Assembly: GCA_963623875.1 (NCBI GenBank)
Contig: CAVFNL010000018.1
Span: 1-28,467, forward strand
Direction of reading: 5' to 3'
DNA from: UBA3206 sp963623875
Lineage (GTDB): Bacteria > Bacillota_I > Bacilli_A > Acholeplasmatales > Anaeroplasmataceae
DNA length: 28,467 nt
Shown: positions 8,462 through 17,992 of the stretch, one piece after another
Numbering within the stretch: position 1 is the first letter of the stretch
How the letters are laid out: each line of letters begins with the position of its first letter
The notes under the pieces: model-generated
Database searches by the model: none
Told to the model about the DNA's origin: nothing
What the model saw: the letters and a program-made list of their open reading frames with translations, nothing else
Made by a program: the position numbers and the translations under genes

Positions 8462-11290
8462 TCACTCCTTTTGTATTATAATTAATTCTTTCATTTTATC
8501 TTTATTTTTCTTTATCTCTTCCTTAAATACCAAATCATTATCATATCCTAAATCTTCTATATCAAACATCTTTTTACTTTTAAAGTATGTCCACGGACCA
8601 TTTGTAGTCTTAGAATCAAAATATTCTGCAAATGTTTCACCTTTAATCTTATCATCTTCATTATCAACATCAGCCACATCGAAAAAGAAAGTATCTTTAT
8701 AATCCTCTATCGCATTATAAATTTTATTTAATATACATCTTGCGCCACTAGGACTTATTTTATAAGAATAATTAAACTTTTCTTGTTTTAATAATTTTAT
8801 ATCATATTCCCTATCTTCACGCACACTTGCGATATCCGCCAAAGATAGTGCATATAAATGCATATAATCTTTTATAGTTATGTTTTTTTTAATTTCTTTA
8901 AGTTCAGCATAAATAAGGCTATTATTACAAACAATTTTAATAAATTCATTATTGCACTCTAGGGTCCATAATACATCTTCATTTTTCAATGTTAATGGTT
9001 CTAATTTAGTAATAACACCATCTAAATTATATCTCGCAATAAAATCTTTGATTTTAATTGCTTTATCATATTCCGTTTTAAATATCGCATCAAATAATTC
9101 ATTTGTTTTATATGGAATCTTTTTTTCTAATTTATACTTTTCTTTTACCTTTTCAATTCTTTCATCATCATAATCATCACTAGATAAATTATTTTGAATA
9201 ATAATTTTTGCAAGTTCAGAAACAATGGTGCTATTAACTATATTATCGATAGATATTTGTTCATATTCCTCATTTAATTTTTCTTGTTCTTCACTTTCTC
9301 TTGGGAATATTTTTAAAGCCCTTGCAGAAAAAGGCTCAATCAAAAATGATTCAATGTCTTTTGTTGTTAACCTAATATCATTTTCTTTTAATTTTGCGTC
9401 CTTAAAATCACATTTAGGATTATCATGATTAATATTATTAGTTATATAACCTTTATTCTTAAATTCTCTTTTTGTATATAACTCTTCTACACACCTATTT
9501 TCATCAAGTCCATACTTCTCTTCTTTTAAATACTCCTCCCCATTATTATCTAAAAGCGTATTATATATTTCTTTTGTAAACTTTGATATAAAGAAATCTT
9601 CTTCAGCTTTTAAATTTTTTGAAACATAAGATGTATAAAAATTTTCTGAATTTTGATACAAAAGCGTAAACGCATTAATTTCATCTTCTATTATAGTATC
9701 TAAATATCTATTATCTCTTAAATCTAATTCTTGTTTAACTTTTTTAATAGGAATATCATTTGAAGAACATCCTATAAAGAATGTATATTTTGCAGGTGTT
9801 ATATAATCCGCACTAAAACTTCTAAACGTAACACCAGATGTATCAAAATTATTACATTTTTTATATCTAATTAAATCATATATAAAATCCATAAATGTTC
9901 TTATAGGCATATTTATACCAAGCATATTATAATAGTATACATAATTATTGATTTTGTTGATTTCTTTATTAATAACACCATCAATTGAAACAAGATTATT
10001 TATGGATTCAAGTATTTGATAAGCCTCTACACCTGATACATTTTTAATGTTTTTTATAAGATTAATATAATTTTCAACACTCTCAATTATTTTTACAACT
10101 TTTAAAATGTTATCATTATCTAAAAATATTTCTTTATACGGATAGTATTGTTTCCCATCCACTTGAACAACTTTATTTATATCATCGTTTGTATCTGATA
10201 CTAAAGATAAAATTAAACGTTTCTTTAGATAATCAAAATCAAGATTATTATATACATTTAATTTTAAAATAATTCTTATAAAATCATTTACATCAAATTG
10301 ATTCATCATGTATTTTTCTTTAATTATATTAGTATTTAATAATAATGAAAAATCATATCTAGAAAAAGTAAATTCATTTCTTATTGAGCGCGCTAAAACA
10401 TCAAGAACTACAAATGTATCAGATAGTTTATCACCATTTGATAAAATATTATATTTTATTTTAGGATAATTTATTCCATCTTGTTCAAATACTTGTTTTA
10501 TTTTTGCTTCATAGGAATTAATGTTTGGCGCAACGACTAAAATATCACTATATTTTGCGCCATCATTTAATATTCTACAAATTTTAGAATGCAAAACCTC
10601 TATCTCTTTGTCTTTTGTTACAGCGTTTATTATAGGGTTAGTTATAGAATCCATTTTATTATATTCTTTTTTCTTTCCTATATTAAATTCTACAACGTTA
10701 TTTATAAGTTTATATTTATCTTTTATTTTTTGTTCTAAAGGCTTATATTTTAAAAAGCCTAAAAAATATATTTCTCCTAAATCTGCAAAAGAAATATCAT
10801 CTTTTAAAAGATCACTTTTCATGCACATACCATTAATTAGTGCTTTATGCATAATAGATCTAAATAATTCGTTCTCATATCCTGATGGTGTAAATAATTC
10901 CTCTTCATAATCTACAAATAGGCTATAAAACGTATTAGTTAAATCATATAATTTCTTTTGATAATCTAAATTATCCTTATTTAAATACTCTTTTATTTTA
11001 TTATCTGTAATTTCATCATTTATAAGACTATCTACAATAAGTAATTTATATATTTCTTCACTTAAAATATTTTTATCATTATCTCGTATTAATTCTTTTA
11101 AAAACATATCAAATGTTATAAATTTGACATTCATTAAAACACTAGATGAATTATTTAAAAAATATTCTTTAAAAGAACTCCCTACATTTTTATTAGGAAC
11201 TATTACATATAATGTTTTAAAAATATCTTTTCTATTTAATATTTTATCTAACAATTTAGCTTCTGCGTCTATCATACTATATATTTGCAT
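8462..11290 (-). CDS. recC: RecBCD enzyme subunit RecC
   Basis: This 942-residue protein is taken as RecC from position in recC-recB-recD order and from family segments. One is EIEVLH (229-234) followed about 15 residues later by DILVVAPNINSYEAKIKQVF, matching the RecC pattern around VLHD and DIIVMVADIDSY. Another is a RDNRYLD region at 525-531 matching RRDDDRY. A third is LTTKDIESFLIEPFSARAL at 641-659, corresponding to the RecC segment that begins the inactive nuclease fold. No DxK nuclease triad and no cysteine cluster of AddB type is visible. The start at 11290 is set by AGGAGG at 11295-11300. An in-frame ATG at 11344 lies upstream of the promoter and is rejected. In the family RecC holds the heterotrimer together and recognises Chi. 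Confidence 0.87.
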   Translation of the reverse strand: MQIYSMIDAEAKLLDKILNRKDIFKTLYVIVPNKNVGSSFKEYFLNNSSSVLMNVKFITFDMFLKELIRDNDKNILSEEIYKLLIVDSLINDEITDNKIKEYLNKDNLDYQKKLYDLTNTFYSLFVDYEEELFTPSGYENELFRSIMHKALINGMCMKSDLLKDDISFADLGEIYFLGFLKYKPLEQKIKDKYKLINNVVEFNIGKKKEYNKMDSITNPIINAVTKDKEIEVLHSKICRILNDGAKYSDILVVAPNINSYEAKIKQVFEQDGINYPKIKYNILSNGDKLSDTFVVLDVLARSIRNEFTFSRYDFSLLLNTNIIKEKYMMNQFDVNDFIRIILKLNVYNNLDFDYLKKRLILSLVSDTNDDINKVVQVDGKQYYPYKEIFLDNDNILKVVKIIESVENYINLIKNIKNVSGVEAYQILESINNLVSIDGVINKEINKINNYVYYYNMLGINMPIRTFMDFIYDLIRYKKCNNFDTSGVTFRSFSADYITPAKYTFFIGCSSNDIPIKKVKQELDLRDNRYLDTIIEDEINAFTLLYQNSENFYTSYVSKNLKAEEDFFISKFTKEIYNTLLDNNGEEYLKEEKYGLDENRCVEELYTKREFKNKGYITNNINHDNPKCDFKDAKLKENDIRLTTKDIESFLIEPFSARALKIFPRESEEQEKLNEEYEQISIDNIVNSTIVSELAKIIIQNNLSSDDYDDERIEKVKEKYKLEKKIPYKTNELFDAIFKTEYDKAIKIKDFIARYNLDGVITKLEPLTLKNEDVLWTLECNNEFIKIVCNNSLIYAELKEIKKNITIKDYMHLYALSLADIASVREDREYDIKLLKQEKFNYSYKISPSGARCILNKIYNAIEDYKDTFFFDVADVDNEDDKIKGETFAEYFDSKTTNGPWTYFKSKKMFDIEDLGYDNDLVFKEEIKKNKDKMKELIIIQKE
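8465..8470 (-). promoter_or_regulatory. Ribosome binding site that fixes the recB start
   Basis: AAGGAG on the minus strand, inside the last codons of recC, is 8 bases before the ATG at 8456. It overlaps the alternative GTG at 8465, which therefore cannot be the start. Confidence 0.75.
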
Positions 11291-11294
11291 AATA

Positions 11295-11300
11295 CCTCCT
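11295..11300 (-). promoter_or_regulatory. Ribosome binding site that fixes the recC start
   Basis: A perfect AGGAGG on the minus strand lies 4 bases before the ATG at 11290. The longer in-frame start 54 bases upstream has no such site and lies beyond the -10 element. Confidence 0.75.
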
Positions 11301-11324
11301 AAAACAAAACAAATCCTTACATAA

Positions 11325-11333
11325 ATTATAGCA
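11325..11333 (-). promoter_or_regulatory. Extended -10 promoter of the recC-recB-recD unit
   Basis: TGCTATAAT on the minus strand is a perfect TATAAT with the TGN extension. It is 34 bases upstream of the recC ATG and just past the terminator of the preceding operon. No good -35 is seen at 17 bases, which fits an extended -10 promoter. The same nine bases occur upstream of the yutD-like gene. Confidence 0.55.
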
Positions 11334-11365
11334 CACAAGTGCATAAAATCCTTAATTACAAATAT

Positions 11366-11413
11366 AAAAAAAGCTATGTATGCTAACTTTAAAAGTTAAC
11401 ATTTCATAGCTTT
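11366..11413 (-). terminator. Intrinsic terminator of the five-gene GNAT-to-590-aa operon
   Basis: The outer stem AAAGCTATG/CATAGCTTT (11370-11378 with 11405-11413) and inner stem TAACTTT/AAAGTTA flank a short loop. Read on the minus strand the structure is followed by seven T's (11366-11372). It lies 15 bases past the stop of the 590-aa gene and separates that operon from recCBD. Confidence 0.85.
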
Positions 11414-11428
11414 ATTATAATATTTATT

Positions 11429-13201
11429 TTAATCTTTTACAGCGACTTTTTCGGACACCTTATCAAGTTCTTCATCTAAATCTTCAATTTTTGGTTGATT
11501 GTTTAGTTCTGCAACCTCAATATTTTTAGCTTTTGTAAGATTTGCAAGTTCATTAACATTATTAAGTGTTAATTTAACATTAAACTTTGATGTAATATCC
11601 TCATTATTCTCTTCAAAATTTTTCATAATAATTTCTTGAGTTTTTGCGATATTAAATGTCTTTTTGAATTCATTATGATTTTTTAAAAGTTTTTCTTCAG
11701 GATATTTATATCCAAATAAATGAAGGAATTTATCCCATAGATTATGATCTTTACATCTTTCTTTTAATCTATCATAGTTTTTCTCAAGTGTGATAACATT
11801 TGGTTCAATGACATTATCTTCATTAAGTTTTACAGTTACTAAAGATAAAACCTTATTTGGATCATTAATAGCTTTAGCTAAGATTGCGCTCGCAATAGCT
11901 TTAGTATTAGAAATATTTAATTCTTCTCCTTCACTATATTCGCTTACAATATCTTTTAACGATTTATCATTTACATATATTGTTCCTAAGAAGTAATTTG
12001 TTTTATCCTTAGATGAATCCATACCAGATTCTTTAAGCATATCCTCAATCAAATCTACTTTTTCAATAGTTTGAATATAATCATCTAGCATCATAGATGC
12101 GGATGTTAAAGCATGTGTTTCATTATCAAAATCGTAAATATCATATTCCCTACCTGGATCAATATTTGTGATTACCTTTGCAAGTTCTTCAATACTTTTA
12201 TCTTTAAATAAAGGTTCATAATCAAGATTATTATCTAATCCAATTAAACCATACGATTTCATATCTAAATTCAAATATACCTTTTTTTCATTTGTAAAAT
12301 TAGACTTCATTATCGCATCTAAAATAGTATAAAGATTTCGTTTTGTACTTGTTGATTGTTCAAGTAGATTTGTAGTCGTATCTAGTGTAGGAATAAGTGT
12401 ACTAGCCTTCAATTGTAAATCAACATTTTTTGAACGAATACCTGTAAGATATGCCATATCATCAGCTAAATTTGATTGCATATATTCATAAATGTTAGCA
12501 AGTTGACGTGTATTGTAGAATATTTTTGGATCAGTCTTCTTTAAATTTTCTATATAATCATGATCATAATCAAAGAATTCTCCTATAAGAAATGATTTTG
12601 CAGTATGAACAAAATAATCATATAGTTCATTTTCATCATCAAGATTATATGTGTTTTTTTCTTTATTAAATGTATCAATCAATTCATCTAGAATTTGTCT
12701 AGATTCTTCAAAATATTCATTTATAATATTCTCTTTTTCTTGTCCTGTTTTATTATTAGAAAGTTGAATTCCTGTATTTCTTCTTTCCATAGCATTAATA
12801 TATTGTAAACATTTTTTTACCTTTTCATTATTATCAGTTCCCTTAAGTGTTACAAAATATTTTGCTAAATCTCTATTGATAGGCGCAATTTCAGAAAAGT
12901 TACCTCTAAGTAAATTTCCGATTTGTCTTGCATAACCTGTTTGCGAAAAATATCTTGTACATGCATTTTTTAATGCATCTACATTATGAAACATATTGCA
13001 TCTATCTAAATTTGCTTTTGATTCACCATTATCAATAATAATTTCTGGATCCTTTTCATTTGCTTTTGAAGCTTCTGTGACTAAATTATTTATAGTATCA
13101 TTGTTTTCAGTTAAATAATTTTCATCATTTGAATTTTCAATTAATTTTTTTATATCATCATTATCAAATTTATTATCAACTATTATTTCTTGTTCTTGCA
13201 T
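11429..13201 (-). CDS. 590-residue soluble protein of unknown function
   Basis: I do not recognise a family. The protein is hydrophilic and acidic, apparently mostly alpha-helical, with no signal peptide and no hydrophobic segment long enough to cross a membrane. Residues 1-60 are rich in Asp, Glu and Asn and probably disordered. The rest looks like one or two helical domains, with a short aromatic patch (LWDKFLHLFGYKYPEE) in the last quarter and a charged C-terminal tail. The ATG has AGGGTGG upstream in the 12-base gap after the M16C protease gene, so the two are co-transcribed. It is the last gene before a strong terminator. A partner, substrate or regulator of the protease is one possibility from position only. 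Confidence 0.8.
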   Translation of the reverse strand: MQEQEIIVDNKFDNDDIKKLIENSNDENYLTENNDTINNLVTEASKANEKDPEIIIDNGESKANLDRCNMFHNVDALKNACTRYFSQTGYARQIGNLLRGNFSEIAPINRDLAKYFVTLKGTDNNEKVKKCLQYINAMERRNTGIQLSNNKTGQEKENIINEYFEESRQILDELIDTFNKEKNTYNLDDENELYDYFVHTAKSFLIGEFFDYDHDYIENLKKTDPKIFYNTRQLANIYEYMQSNLADDMAYLTGIRSKNVDLQLKASTLIPTLDTTTNLLEQSTSTKRNLYTILDAIMKSNFTNEKKVYLNLDMKSYGLIGLDNNLDYEPLFKDKSIEELAKVITNIDPGREYDIYDFDNETHALTSASMMLDDYIQTIEKVDLIEDMLKESGMDSSKDKTNYFLGTIYVNDKSLKDIVSEYSEGEELNISNTKAIASAILAKAINDPNKVLSLVTVKLNEDNVIEPNVITLEKNYDRLKERCKDHNLWDKFLHLFGYKYPEEKLLKNHNEFKKTFNIAKTQEIIMKNFEENNEDITSKFNVKLTLNNVNELANLTKAKNIEVAELNNQPKIEDLDEELDKVSEKVAVKD

Positions 13202-13213
13202 AAGTTACCACCC

Positions 13214-16075
13214 TTACTTTTTTAATTTTCTAACATTATTATACAATTCTTTAGATTCTTGTAAACCTTTTTTAGATACTAATGCACAAACCACACTATT
13301 ATCTATAGCTTCTTTAAATACTTTAGCTAATTCATTTAAATCAGACTTTGTAGTATTTACAACTTCTACTTTTAATTTCTTTAAATCATCATCACTAATT
13401 CCAGATATTAAGCAATTAAAAGCTCTTCTTCCTTTTTGAGAAGCATGCAAGTCTTCTTCAAACGAACCAAACGCACCTATTTTGTATTTTAATAAATCTT
13501 CTGAAGTTGGGTCTAAATCCTCTATAAATTTATATATATTTTTATATGCTAAATCAGTTTTTAATGAATTTGGATCTCTATATGATGTAAGTATTAAGTT
13601 ATTATACCTATTAAGCGCAATCATACATCCGTATGCTCCACCAAGCACTCTTACATTTTGCCACAAATAATCAAGTGATATAGCATTTCTAAGCACAACC
13701 ATATTACCATTGTATTTTGTATTAATTTTACCAAATCTTGCAATAAAATTCGCATCATATGGTGTTTCAATTGCTTCATTTATACCATCTAATTTAATAG
13801 GTTTTCTAGAATTTATTACACCATTTTCTAATGAATTATAAAATTCAACAGCATTTTTAACCACAAAATCTTTATTAAAAGAATCCGCTGTGAAATCAAA
13901 TACAAATCTATTTTTAACACATATTATTTTTAATAAATTAGTAAATTTATCTTTTATAGTTTCATACATATCATCAAAATTAGAAACAATATCAGATATA
14001 AAATCATTAAACATAATACCCGATAAACAATCTTTTATATAATATGTTTCACTTACATGCATACCTGCACGAACGTATGCATAAACGTGTCCGCTATCAG
14101 AAATACCTTGTTCTAAATTAACCTTAAACATATTTAATAATTCTTTTAATCTCATCTTATCATCAAAAAGTGAATCAAATAATATTTCTTTTAATAAATC
14201 TTGTGAATAACTATATTCATCTTGTAGTGCAGATATTGCGCCAAAGAAATATAATTTATATTTATCATCATCTAGTGGTAAAATTTGAATACCATAGTTT
14301 AATCCACCTGTATGAAGTCTTGTAAGTTTATGTAGTTCTGCATATGTATGCTTTTTAGTATTTACAAGTTTTAATATCATACTAAGTAATTGTGCATACA
14401 TCACGTCTTGAGGGTTGAAGTCTGATATATCAAACATAAAATCGCTATATACAATTTTATTTGTAAAATAAGATGAATAATACGCATCAAAATTTATATC
14501 ACATATCTTTGATATATTATATTTTTCTTGGTTTGTATCTAAATCTTCAAGCCTTAAGTGTGGAAGTGATTCAACCGCTTCTTTTGTATCTTCACTCTTT
14601 TGATACTCTTTTAAGCCTTTACAATCAGATATTAATCTTTCAATTTCTTCTTCGCTAAGACTATTCTTATAAGTCTCTAATTTGTTTTTAAGATTATTTT
14701 CTTCCTCTTCTAATAAACCTTCTTTAGGCATTAAAGATACACTTGATTTGTGAGGATTTAATACAATGTATTTTTTAACTAAATTATTAAAGTACGATGC
14801 ATCCTCACATAGAAGTTCATCAATATATTTATATCTGTCAAGTGAATCAAATGGCATATCATCATCATATAGCCAAGATTTTAAAGCATCCATTTGATAA
14901 CTTAAACCTCTAGGATAACTTCCTTGTTTATTTTCTCTAACTTTAAAATCTAAAAATTTCAATTGTCCTTTAATTTCTTCTAAATCTAATGATACATTAT
15001 TTAATTCTTCTTCTATAATTTCTTTAAATTTATCTTTATTATTCTTATTTCCGCCAATTCCTACAATCGATAAGAATGGTTGACGTACTTCACTTTCAAT
15101 ACTTGCGTCTATATCATCCGCAACGCCTTCTTTTATTAAACGTTCTCTTACCTTTGCACCTGGAGTATTAAATAAAAGATCAATTGCTATTCTTAAAGCC
15201 ATATTCTCTTTAAAATGGTTGAAATCATCAAAAGCTACATTGTATGAATAATAAGGTTTGTCATCTTTATCCGCGCTATTGTAAAAATATTCTTCTTCAA
15301 AGTATGTATTAATATTAGATTTTTTTATTGTCGTATCAAAAGAATTATATGAAAAATTATTTAAATATTCATCTTCAATGAATTTCATATCATCTTCTAT
15401 ATTAGTATTTCCGTATAAGAAAATATATGAATTTGATGGATGATAATAATCCTTATAAAATTTAGAAAATACTTCGTATGATAAATTAGGAATCTCTTTA
15501 GGATCTCCTCCTGATTCAAAACCATATGAATTATCTTTAAAAAGTGAATGCATTATATATCTAGACATAACTGATAGGGGATCTGAATAAGCCCCTTTCA
15601 TTTCGTTATATACAACCCCATTTATCGTAATAGGAGCGTTTTTATCTTCAATTTCATAATGCCATCCTTCTTGTTTAAAAATATATTCATTTTTAGTAAC
15701 ATTCGGATAGAATACCGCATCAAGATAAACACTCATTAAATTTCTAAAATCTTTTTGATTCATTGATGCACAAGGATACATTGTCTTATCTGGGAATGTA
15801 AAAGCGTTCAAAAATGTATTAAGAGATCCTTTTAAAAGTTCAACAAAAGGATCTTTTAAAGGATATTTCTTAGACCCACATAAAACCGAATGTTCTAATA
15901 TATGTGTAAGTCCACAATTGTTAATAGCTGGTGTTCTAAACGCAATAGAAAACACCTTATTAGGGTCATCATTTTTTATAGTCATTATTCTAGCCTTAGT
16001 CTTATCATGACTATACACGGTAACTAAACTATTTATATTATCAATAAATTTCTCACTTATTTTTGTGTAACTCAT
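13214..16075 (-). CDS. M16C metallopeptidase, presequence protease (PreP/Cym1) type
   Basis: Large M16 peptidase of 953 residues, the usual length for the PreP-like M16C subfamily, in which two halves form a closed chamber that degrades short unfolded peptides. The inverted zinc motif HILEH is at 58-62 (H58, E61, H62), and the third zinc ligand is E158 in VYNEMKG. The segment GSLNTFLNAFTFPDKTMYPCAS (84-104 region) is characteristic of the subfamily. There is no signal peptide, so it is expected in the cytosol. The gene starts 9 bases after the corA stop with a weak AGG site and is followed by the unknown 590-aa gene. The subfamily differs from pitrilysin (M16A), which lies inside the recBCD locus of E. 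coli. Confidence 0.9.
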   Translation of the reverse strand: MSYTKISEKFIDNINSLVTVYSHDKTKARIMTIKNDDPNKVFSIAFRTPAINNCGLTHILEHSVLCGSKKYPLKDPFVELLKGSLNTFLNAFTFPDKTMYPCASMNQKDFRNLMSVYLDAVFYPNVTKNEYIFKQEGWHYEIEDKNAPITINGVVYNEMKGAYSDPLSVMSRYIMHSLFKDNSYGFESGGDPKEIPNLSYEVFSKFYKDYYHPSNSYIFLYGNTNIEDDMKFIEDEYLNNFSYNSFDTTIKKSNINTYFEEEYFYNSADKDDKPYYSYNVAFDDFNHFKENMALRIAIDLLFNTPGAKVRERLIKEGVADDIDASIESEVRQPFLSIVGIGGNKNNKDKFKEIIEEELNNVSLDLEEIKGQLKFLDFKVRENKQGSYPRGLSYQMDALKSWLYDDDMPFDSLDRYKYIDELLCEDASYFNNLVKKYIVLNPHKSSVSLMPKEGLLEEEENNLKNKLETYKNSLSEEEIERLISDCKGLKEYQKSEDTKEAVESLPHLRLEDLDTNQEKYNISKICDINFDAYYSSYFTNKIVYSDFMFDISDFNPQDVMYAQLLSMILKLVNTKKHTYAELHKLTRLHTGGLNYGIQILPLDDDKYKLYFFGAISALQDEYSYSQDLLKEILFDSLFDDKMRLKELLNMFKVNLEQGISDSGHVYAYVRAGMHVSETYYIKDCLSGIMFNDFISDIVSNFDDMYETIKDKFTNLLKIICVKNRFVFDFTADSFNKDFVVKNAVEFYNSLENGVINSRKPIKLDGINEAIETPYDANFIARFGKINTKYNGNMVVLRNAISLDYLWQNVRVLGGAYGCMIALNRYNNLILTSYRDPNSLKTDLAYKNIYKFIEDLDPTSEDLLKYKIGAFGSFEEDLHASQKGRRAFNCLISGISDDDLKKLKVEVVNTTKSDLNELAKVFKEAIDNSVVCALVSKKGLQESKELYNNVRKLKK

Positions 16076-16084
16076 TTTTATAAC

Positions 16085-17038
16085 CTACTTTTTATTATTT
16101 TTTCCTTTTGTGAAATGAAATAAAACAACTCCACCTATTATTGATAAAACAACAGATAATACTATTAGTATAACAAATCCATATTTATTATCATCAAAAG
16201 GCAATGATACATTCATACCCCATATTGATCCAATTAGTGTTGGAATTGATATAACTAATGTGACTATTGTTAATACTTTCATCACATTATTTAAATTATT
16301 TGATATAACAGAAGCTGTTGTGTTTGTCATATTATCAAGAATTGAACGGTGAATTTGACACATCTCAATCGCCTGATTATTTTCAATTTCAACATCTTCC
16401 ATCAAATCATAATCATCTTCATATATTTTAAAATCTTTAAGTCTTTTAACTTTCGCTAAAGTATTTTTGTTAGAGTTTAAAGAAATTGAAAAATAAACTA
16501 ATGATTCATTTATTTTCATTAAATCAAAAAGTTGTGAATTCTTCATAGAATCCTTAAGCCCTTCTTCTATTCTTGTAGTACGTACATCAATACTTTTTAG
16601 TGATTGAATATATAATGTTGCGATTCTATACATAATAAGAAGGGAAAGACGTGCATGTTTTTGAGGCTCAACTTTTTTAAATTTCTGAATCGTAGATGAT
16701 ACAATAATAGACTCCTTACTGCACATTGTGACAATATAATTTTGATTATACATAATCGCAAATGGTACAGTTTCATAATTTCCATCAAGAAGAATTGGTA
16801 CGTCTAAAGATATTAATGTGTTATCATCATCTACATCTAGATGGGATACTTCTTCAATATCTAGAGCTCCAAGTAACATATTCCTATCAAGTCCTGTTAA
16901 TGCACAAATTCTTGTAACATCCGATGTCGAAGGAGATGTCATATGTATCCATGTTTGAGGAGATAAAGTATTAAAAGTTTCTTCGCATGTTTCAAGTTTT
17001 CTTAATTTGTTATCTATTTCTTTGTAAAACTCAAACAT
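16085..17038 (-). CDS. CorA-family divalent metal (Mg2+) transporter
   Basis: This 317-residue protein has the CorA layout: a soluble N-terminal domain with a long helical stretch (about 125-250), then two C-terminal transmembrane helices (about 254-273 and 287-309). The GMN signature is at 274-276 between them (IWGMNVSLPF). The C-terminus is short and basic, as expected for the cytoplasmic end next to the membrane. In the family it assembles as a pentamer that conducts Mg2+, or in some members Co2+, Ni2+ or Zn2+. The metal cannot be told from the sequence. GGAGGG precedes the ATG with 6-base spacing, and the gene sits in the middle of a five-gene operon, 15 bases after the small membrane gene. 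Confidence 0.9.
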   Translation of the reverse strand: MFEFYKEIDNKLRKLETCEETFNTLSPQTWIHMTSPSTSDVTRICALTGLDRNMLLGALDIEEVSHLDVDDDNTLISLDVPILLDGNYETVPFAIMYNQNYIVTMCSKESIIVSSTIQKFKKVEPQKHARLSLLIMYRIATLYIQSLKSIDVRTTRIEEGLKDSMKNSQLFDLMKINESLVYFSISLNSNKNTLAKVKRLKDFKIYEDDYDLMEDVEIENNQAIEMCQIHRSILDNMTNTTASVISNNLNNVMKVLTIVTLVISIPTLIGSIWGMNVSLPFDDNKYGFVILIVLSVVLSIIGGVVLFHFTKGKNNKK

Positions 17039-17053
17039 AAATATCCCTCCATT

Positions 17054-17368
17054 TTAATGCACCGATGCATATATAACACTAAAGAACAATAATATTCCAC
17101 ATAGCGAAATTGCAACTATGTATATTATCATAACACTTTTTCTGTTTTCATTGCTACCTATCAAACTAAATAACCCCATTAGAAGATATACCATTAAAAG
17201 TAATGGAATCCAAATTCCTGCAGTAGTTAATTTTATATTACCAAGCGCACACAAAAACGCAATTATTATAATAGCTATTATTGATAAAACACTTACAATA
17301 ATATTAAGTATTCTTGAAAATTTACTTTTTACCGCAATGGCTTTTTCATATTCTTGTCTTGATGCCAT
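17054..17368 (-). CDS. Small three-helix membrane protein, function unknown
   Basis: 104 residues with three hydrophobic segments (about 20-43, 48-70 and 78-102) after a short charged N-terminus (MASRQEYEKA). No family motif is visible. It starts 1 base after the stop of the GNAT-like gene, whose last codons supply the ribosome binding site (GAGGTG, 5 bases before ATG). It is followed by corA after 15 bases. An accessory role for the transporter or an independent membrane function cannot be distinguished. An overlapping plus-strand frame of similar length has no ribosome binding site and crosses two real genes, so it is ignored. Confidence 0.75.
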   Translation of the reverse strand: MASRQEYEKAIAVKSKFSRILNIIVSVLSIIAIIIIAFLCALGNIKLTTAGIWIPLLLMVYLLMGLFSLIGSNENRKSVMIIYIVAISLCGILLFFSVIYASVH

Positions 17369-17369
17369 A

Positions 17370-17987
17370 TTACACCTCGTAGTAATGATATTTCGTCTTT
17401 ATGATTTCAAATCCAAAGTTTTTGAATTTATTTAATTTGGTTTGCTCTAGTGATGAAATTACAATTTCAACACTTTTTCCTATTTTATATAATGCTTTTG
17501 ATATACACATATCATATGCAAGCATGTTATTGCATGAAAAATAAATTATAGATTTTTCATCATAGATAATTGTACCTATCTTTTTGTCTTTATATGAAAA
17601 GAAATAACATTTCATATTCTTAATCATATTTAGCGCATCTATTTGATCTATTTTAGGAATTGATAAATCAGATGTATTAAAAAGCGAAATAAAATTATCT
17701 CTATCACTAATTCCTACTTCTTGAAGTTTTATTTCTTTATAAGATTTTGTAAGCATATATTGATTCTTAAGTTCATAATCACATCTATATTCTTTATAAT
17801 TATCTAATGTGTTTTCTGTTTTAATATATATCTTTTTCGAATTATATTTTTTAGCAATATCTATAGCTTCTAAATAAACTCCATTATCATATTCTTCTTT
17901 AATATCTATAATTATTACTCCATATTCTAAATTTCTAAGAATAATATCGTATTTCCCATATTCGCTTTTTAATGATATATCTGTCAT
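17370..17987 (-). CDS. GNAT-like acetyltransferase (tentative)
   Basis: 205 residues from the ATG at 17987. The C-terminal half (about 85-205) alternates strands and helices in the order of a GNAT fold and ends with NKFKNFGFEIIKTKYHYYEV, which resembles the final strand pair of GNAT enzymes (GFE followed by an aromatic-rich last strand). The acetyl-CoA-binding QxxGxG/A signature is not recognisable, so activity is uncertain. The N-terminal half (1-80) is another alpha/beta region. The start is set by AAAGGTGA at 17993-18000. An in-frame GTG nine bases upstream overlaps that site. It is the first gene of the operon, directly behind a good promoter. Confidence 0.5.
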   Translation of the reverse strand: MTDISLKSEYGKYDIILRNLEYGVIIIDIKEEYDNGVYLEAIDIAKKYNSKKIYIKTENTLDNYKEYRCDYELKNQYMLTKSYKEIKLQEVGISDRDNFISLFNTSDLSIPKIDQIDALNMIKNMKCYFFSYKDKKIGTIIYDEKSIIYFSCNNMLAYDMCISKALYKIGKSVEIVISSLEQTKLNKFKNFGFEIIKTKYHYYEV

Positions 17988-17992
17988 AATTT

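Noticed and set aside
10521..10910. Plus-strand frame of 129 codons
   Set aside because: It lies wholly opposite recC, which has family-specific segments throughout. It has no ribosome binding site or promoter and is a shadow frame.
5160..11290. AddAB instead of RecBCD
   Set aside because: A third gene with RecD motifs follows directly. The larger subunits carry RecB-type and RecC-type segments, and no AddB cysteine cluster or second nuclease triad is visible.
17118..17435. Plus-strand hydrophobic frame of 105 codons
   Set aside because: It is antisense to a small membrane gene. The complement of hydrophobic codons can look hydrophobic, and no ribosome binding site is present.
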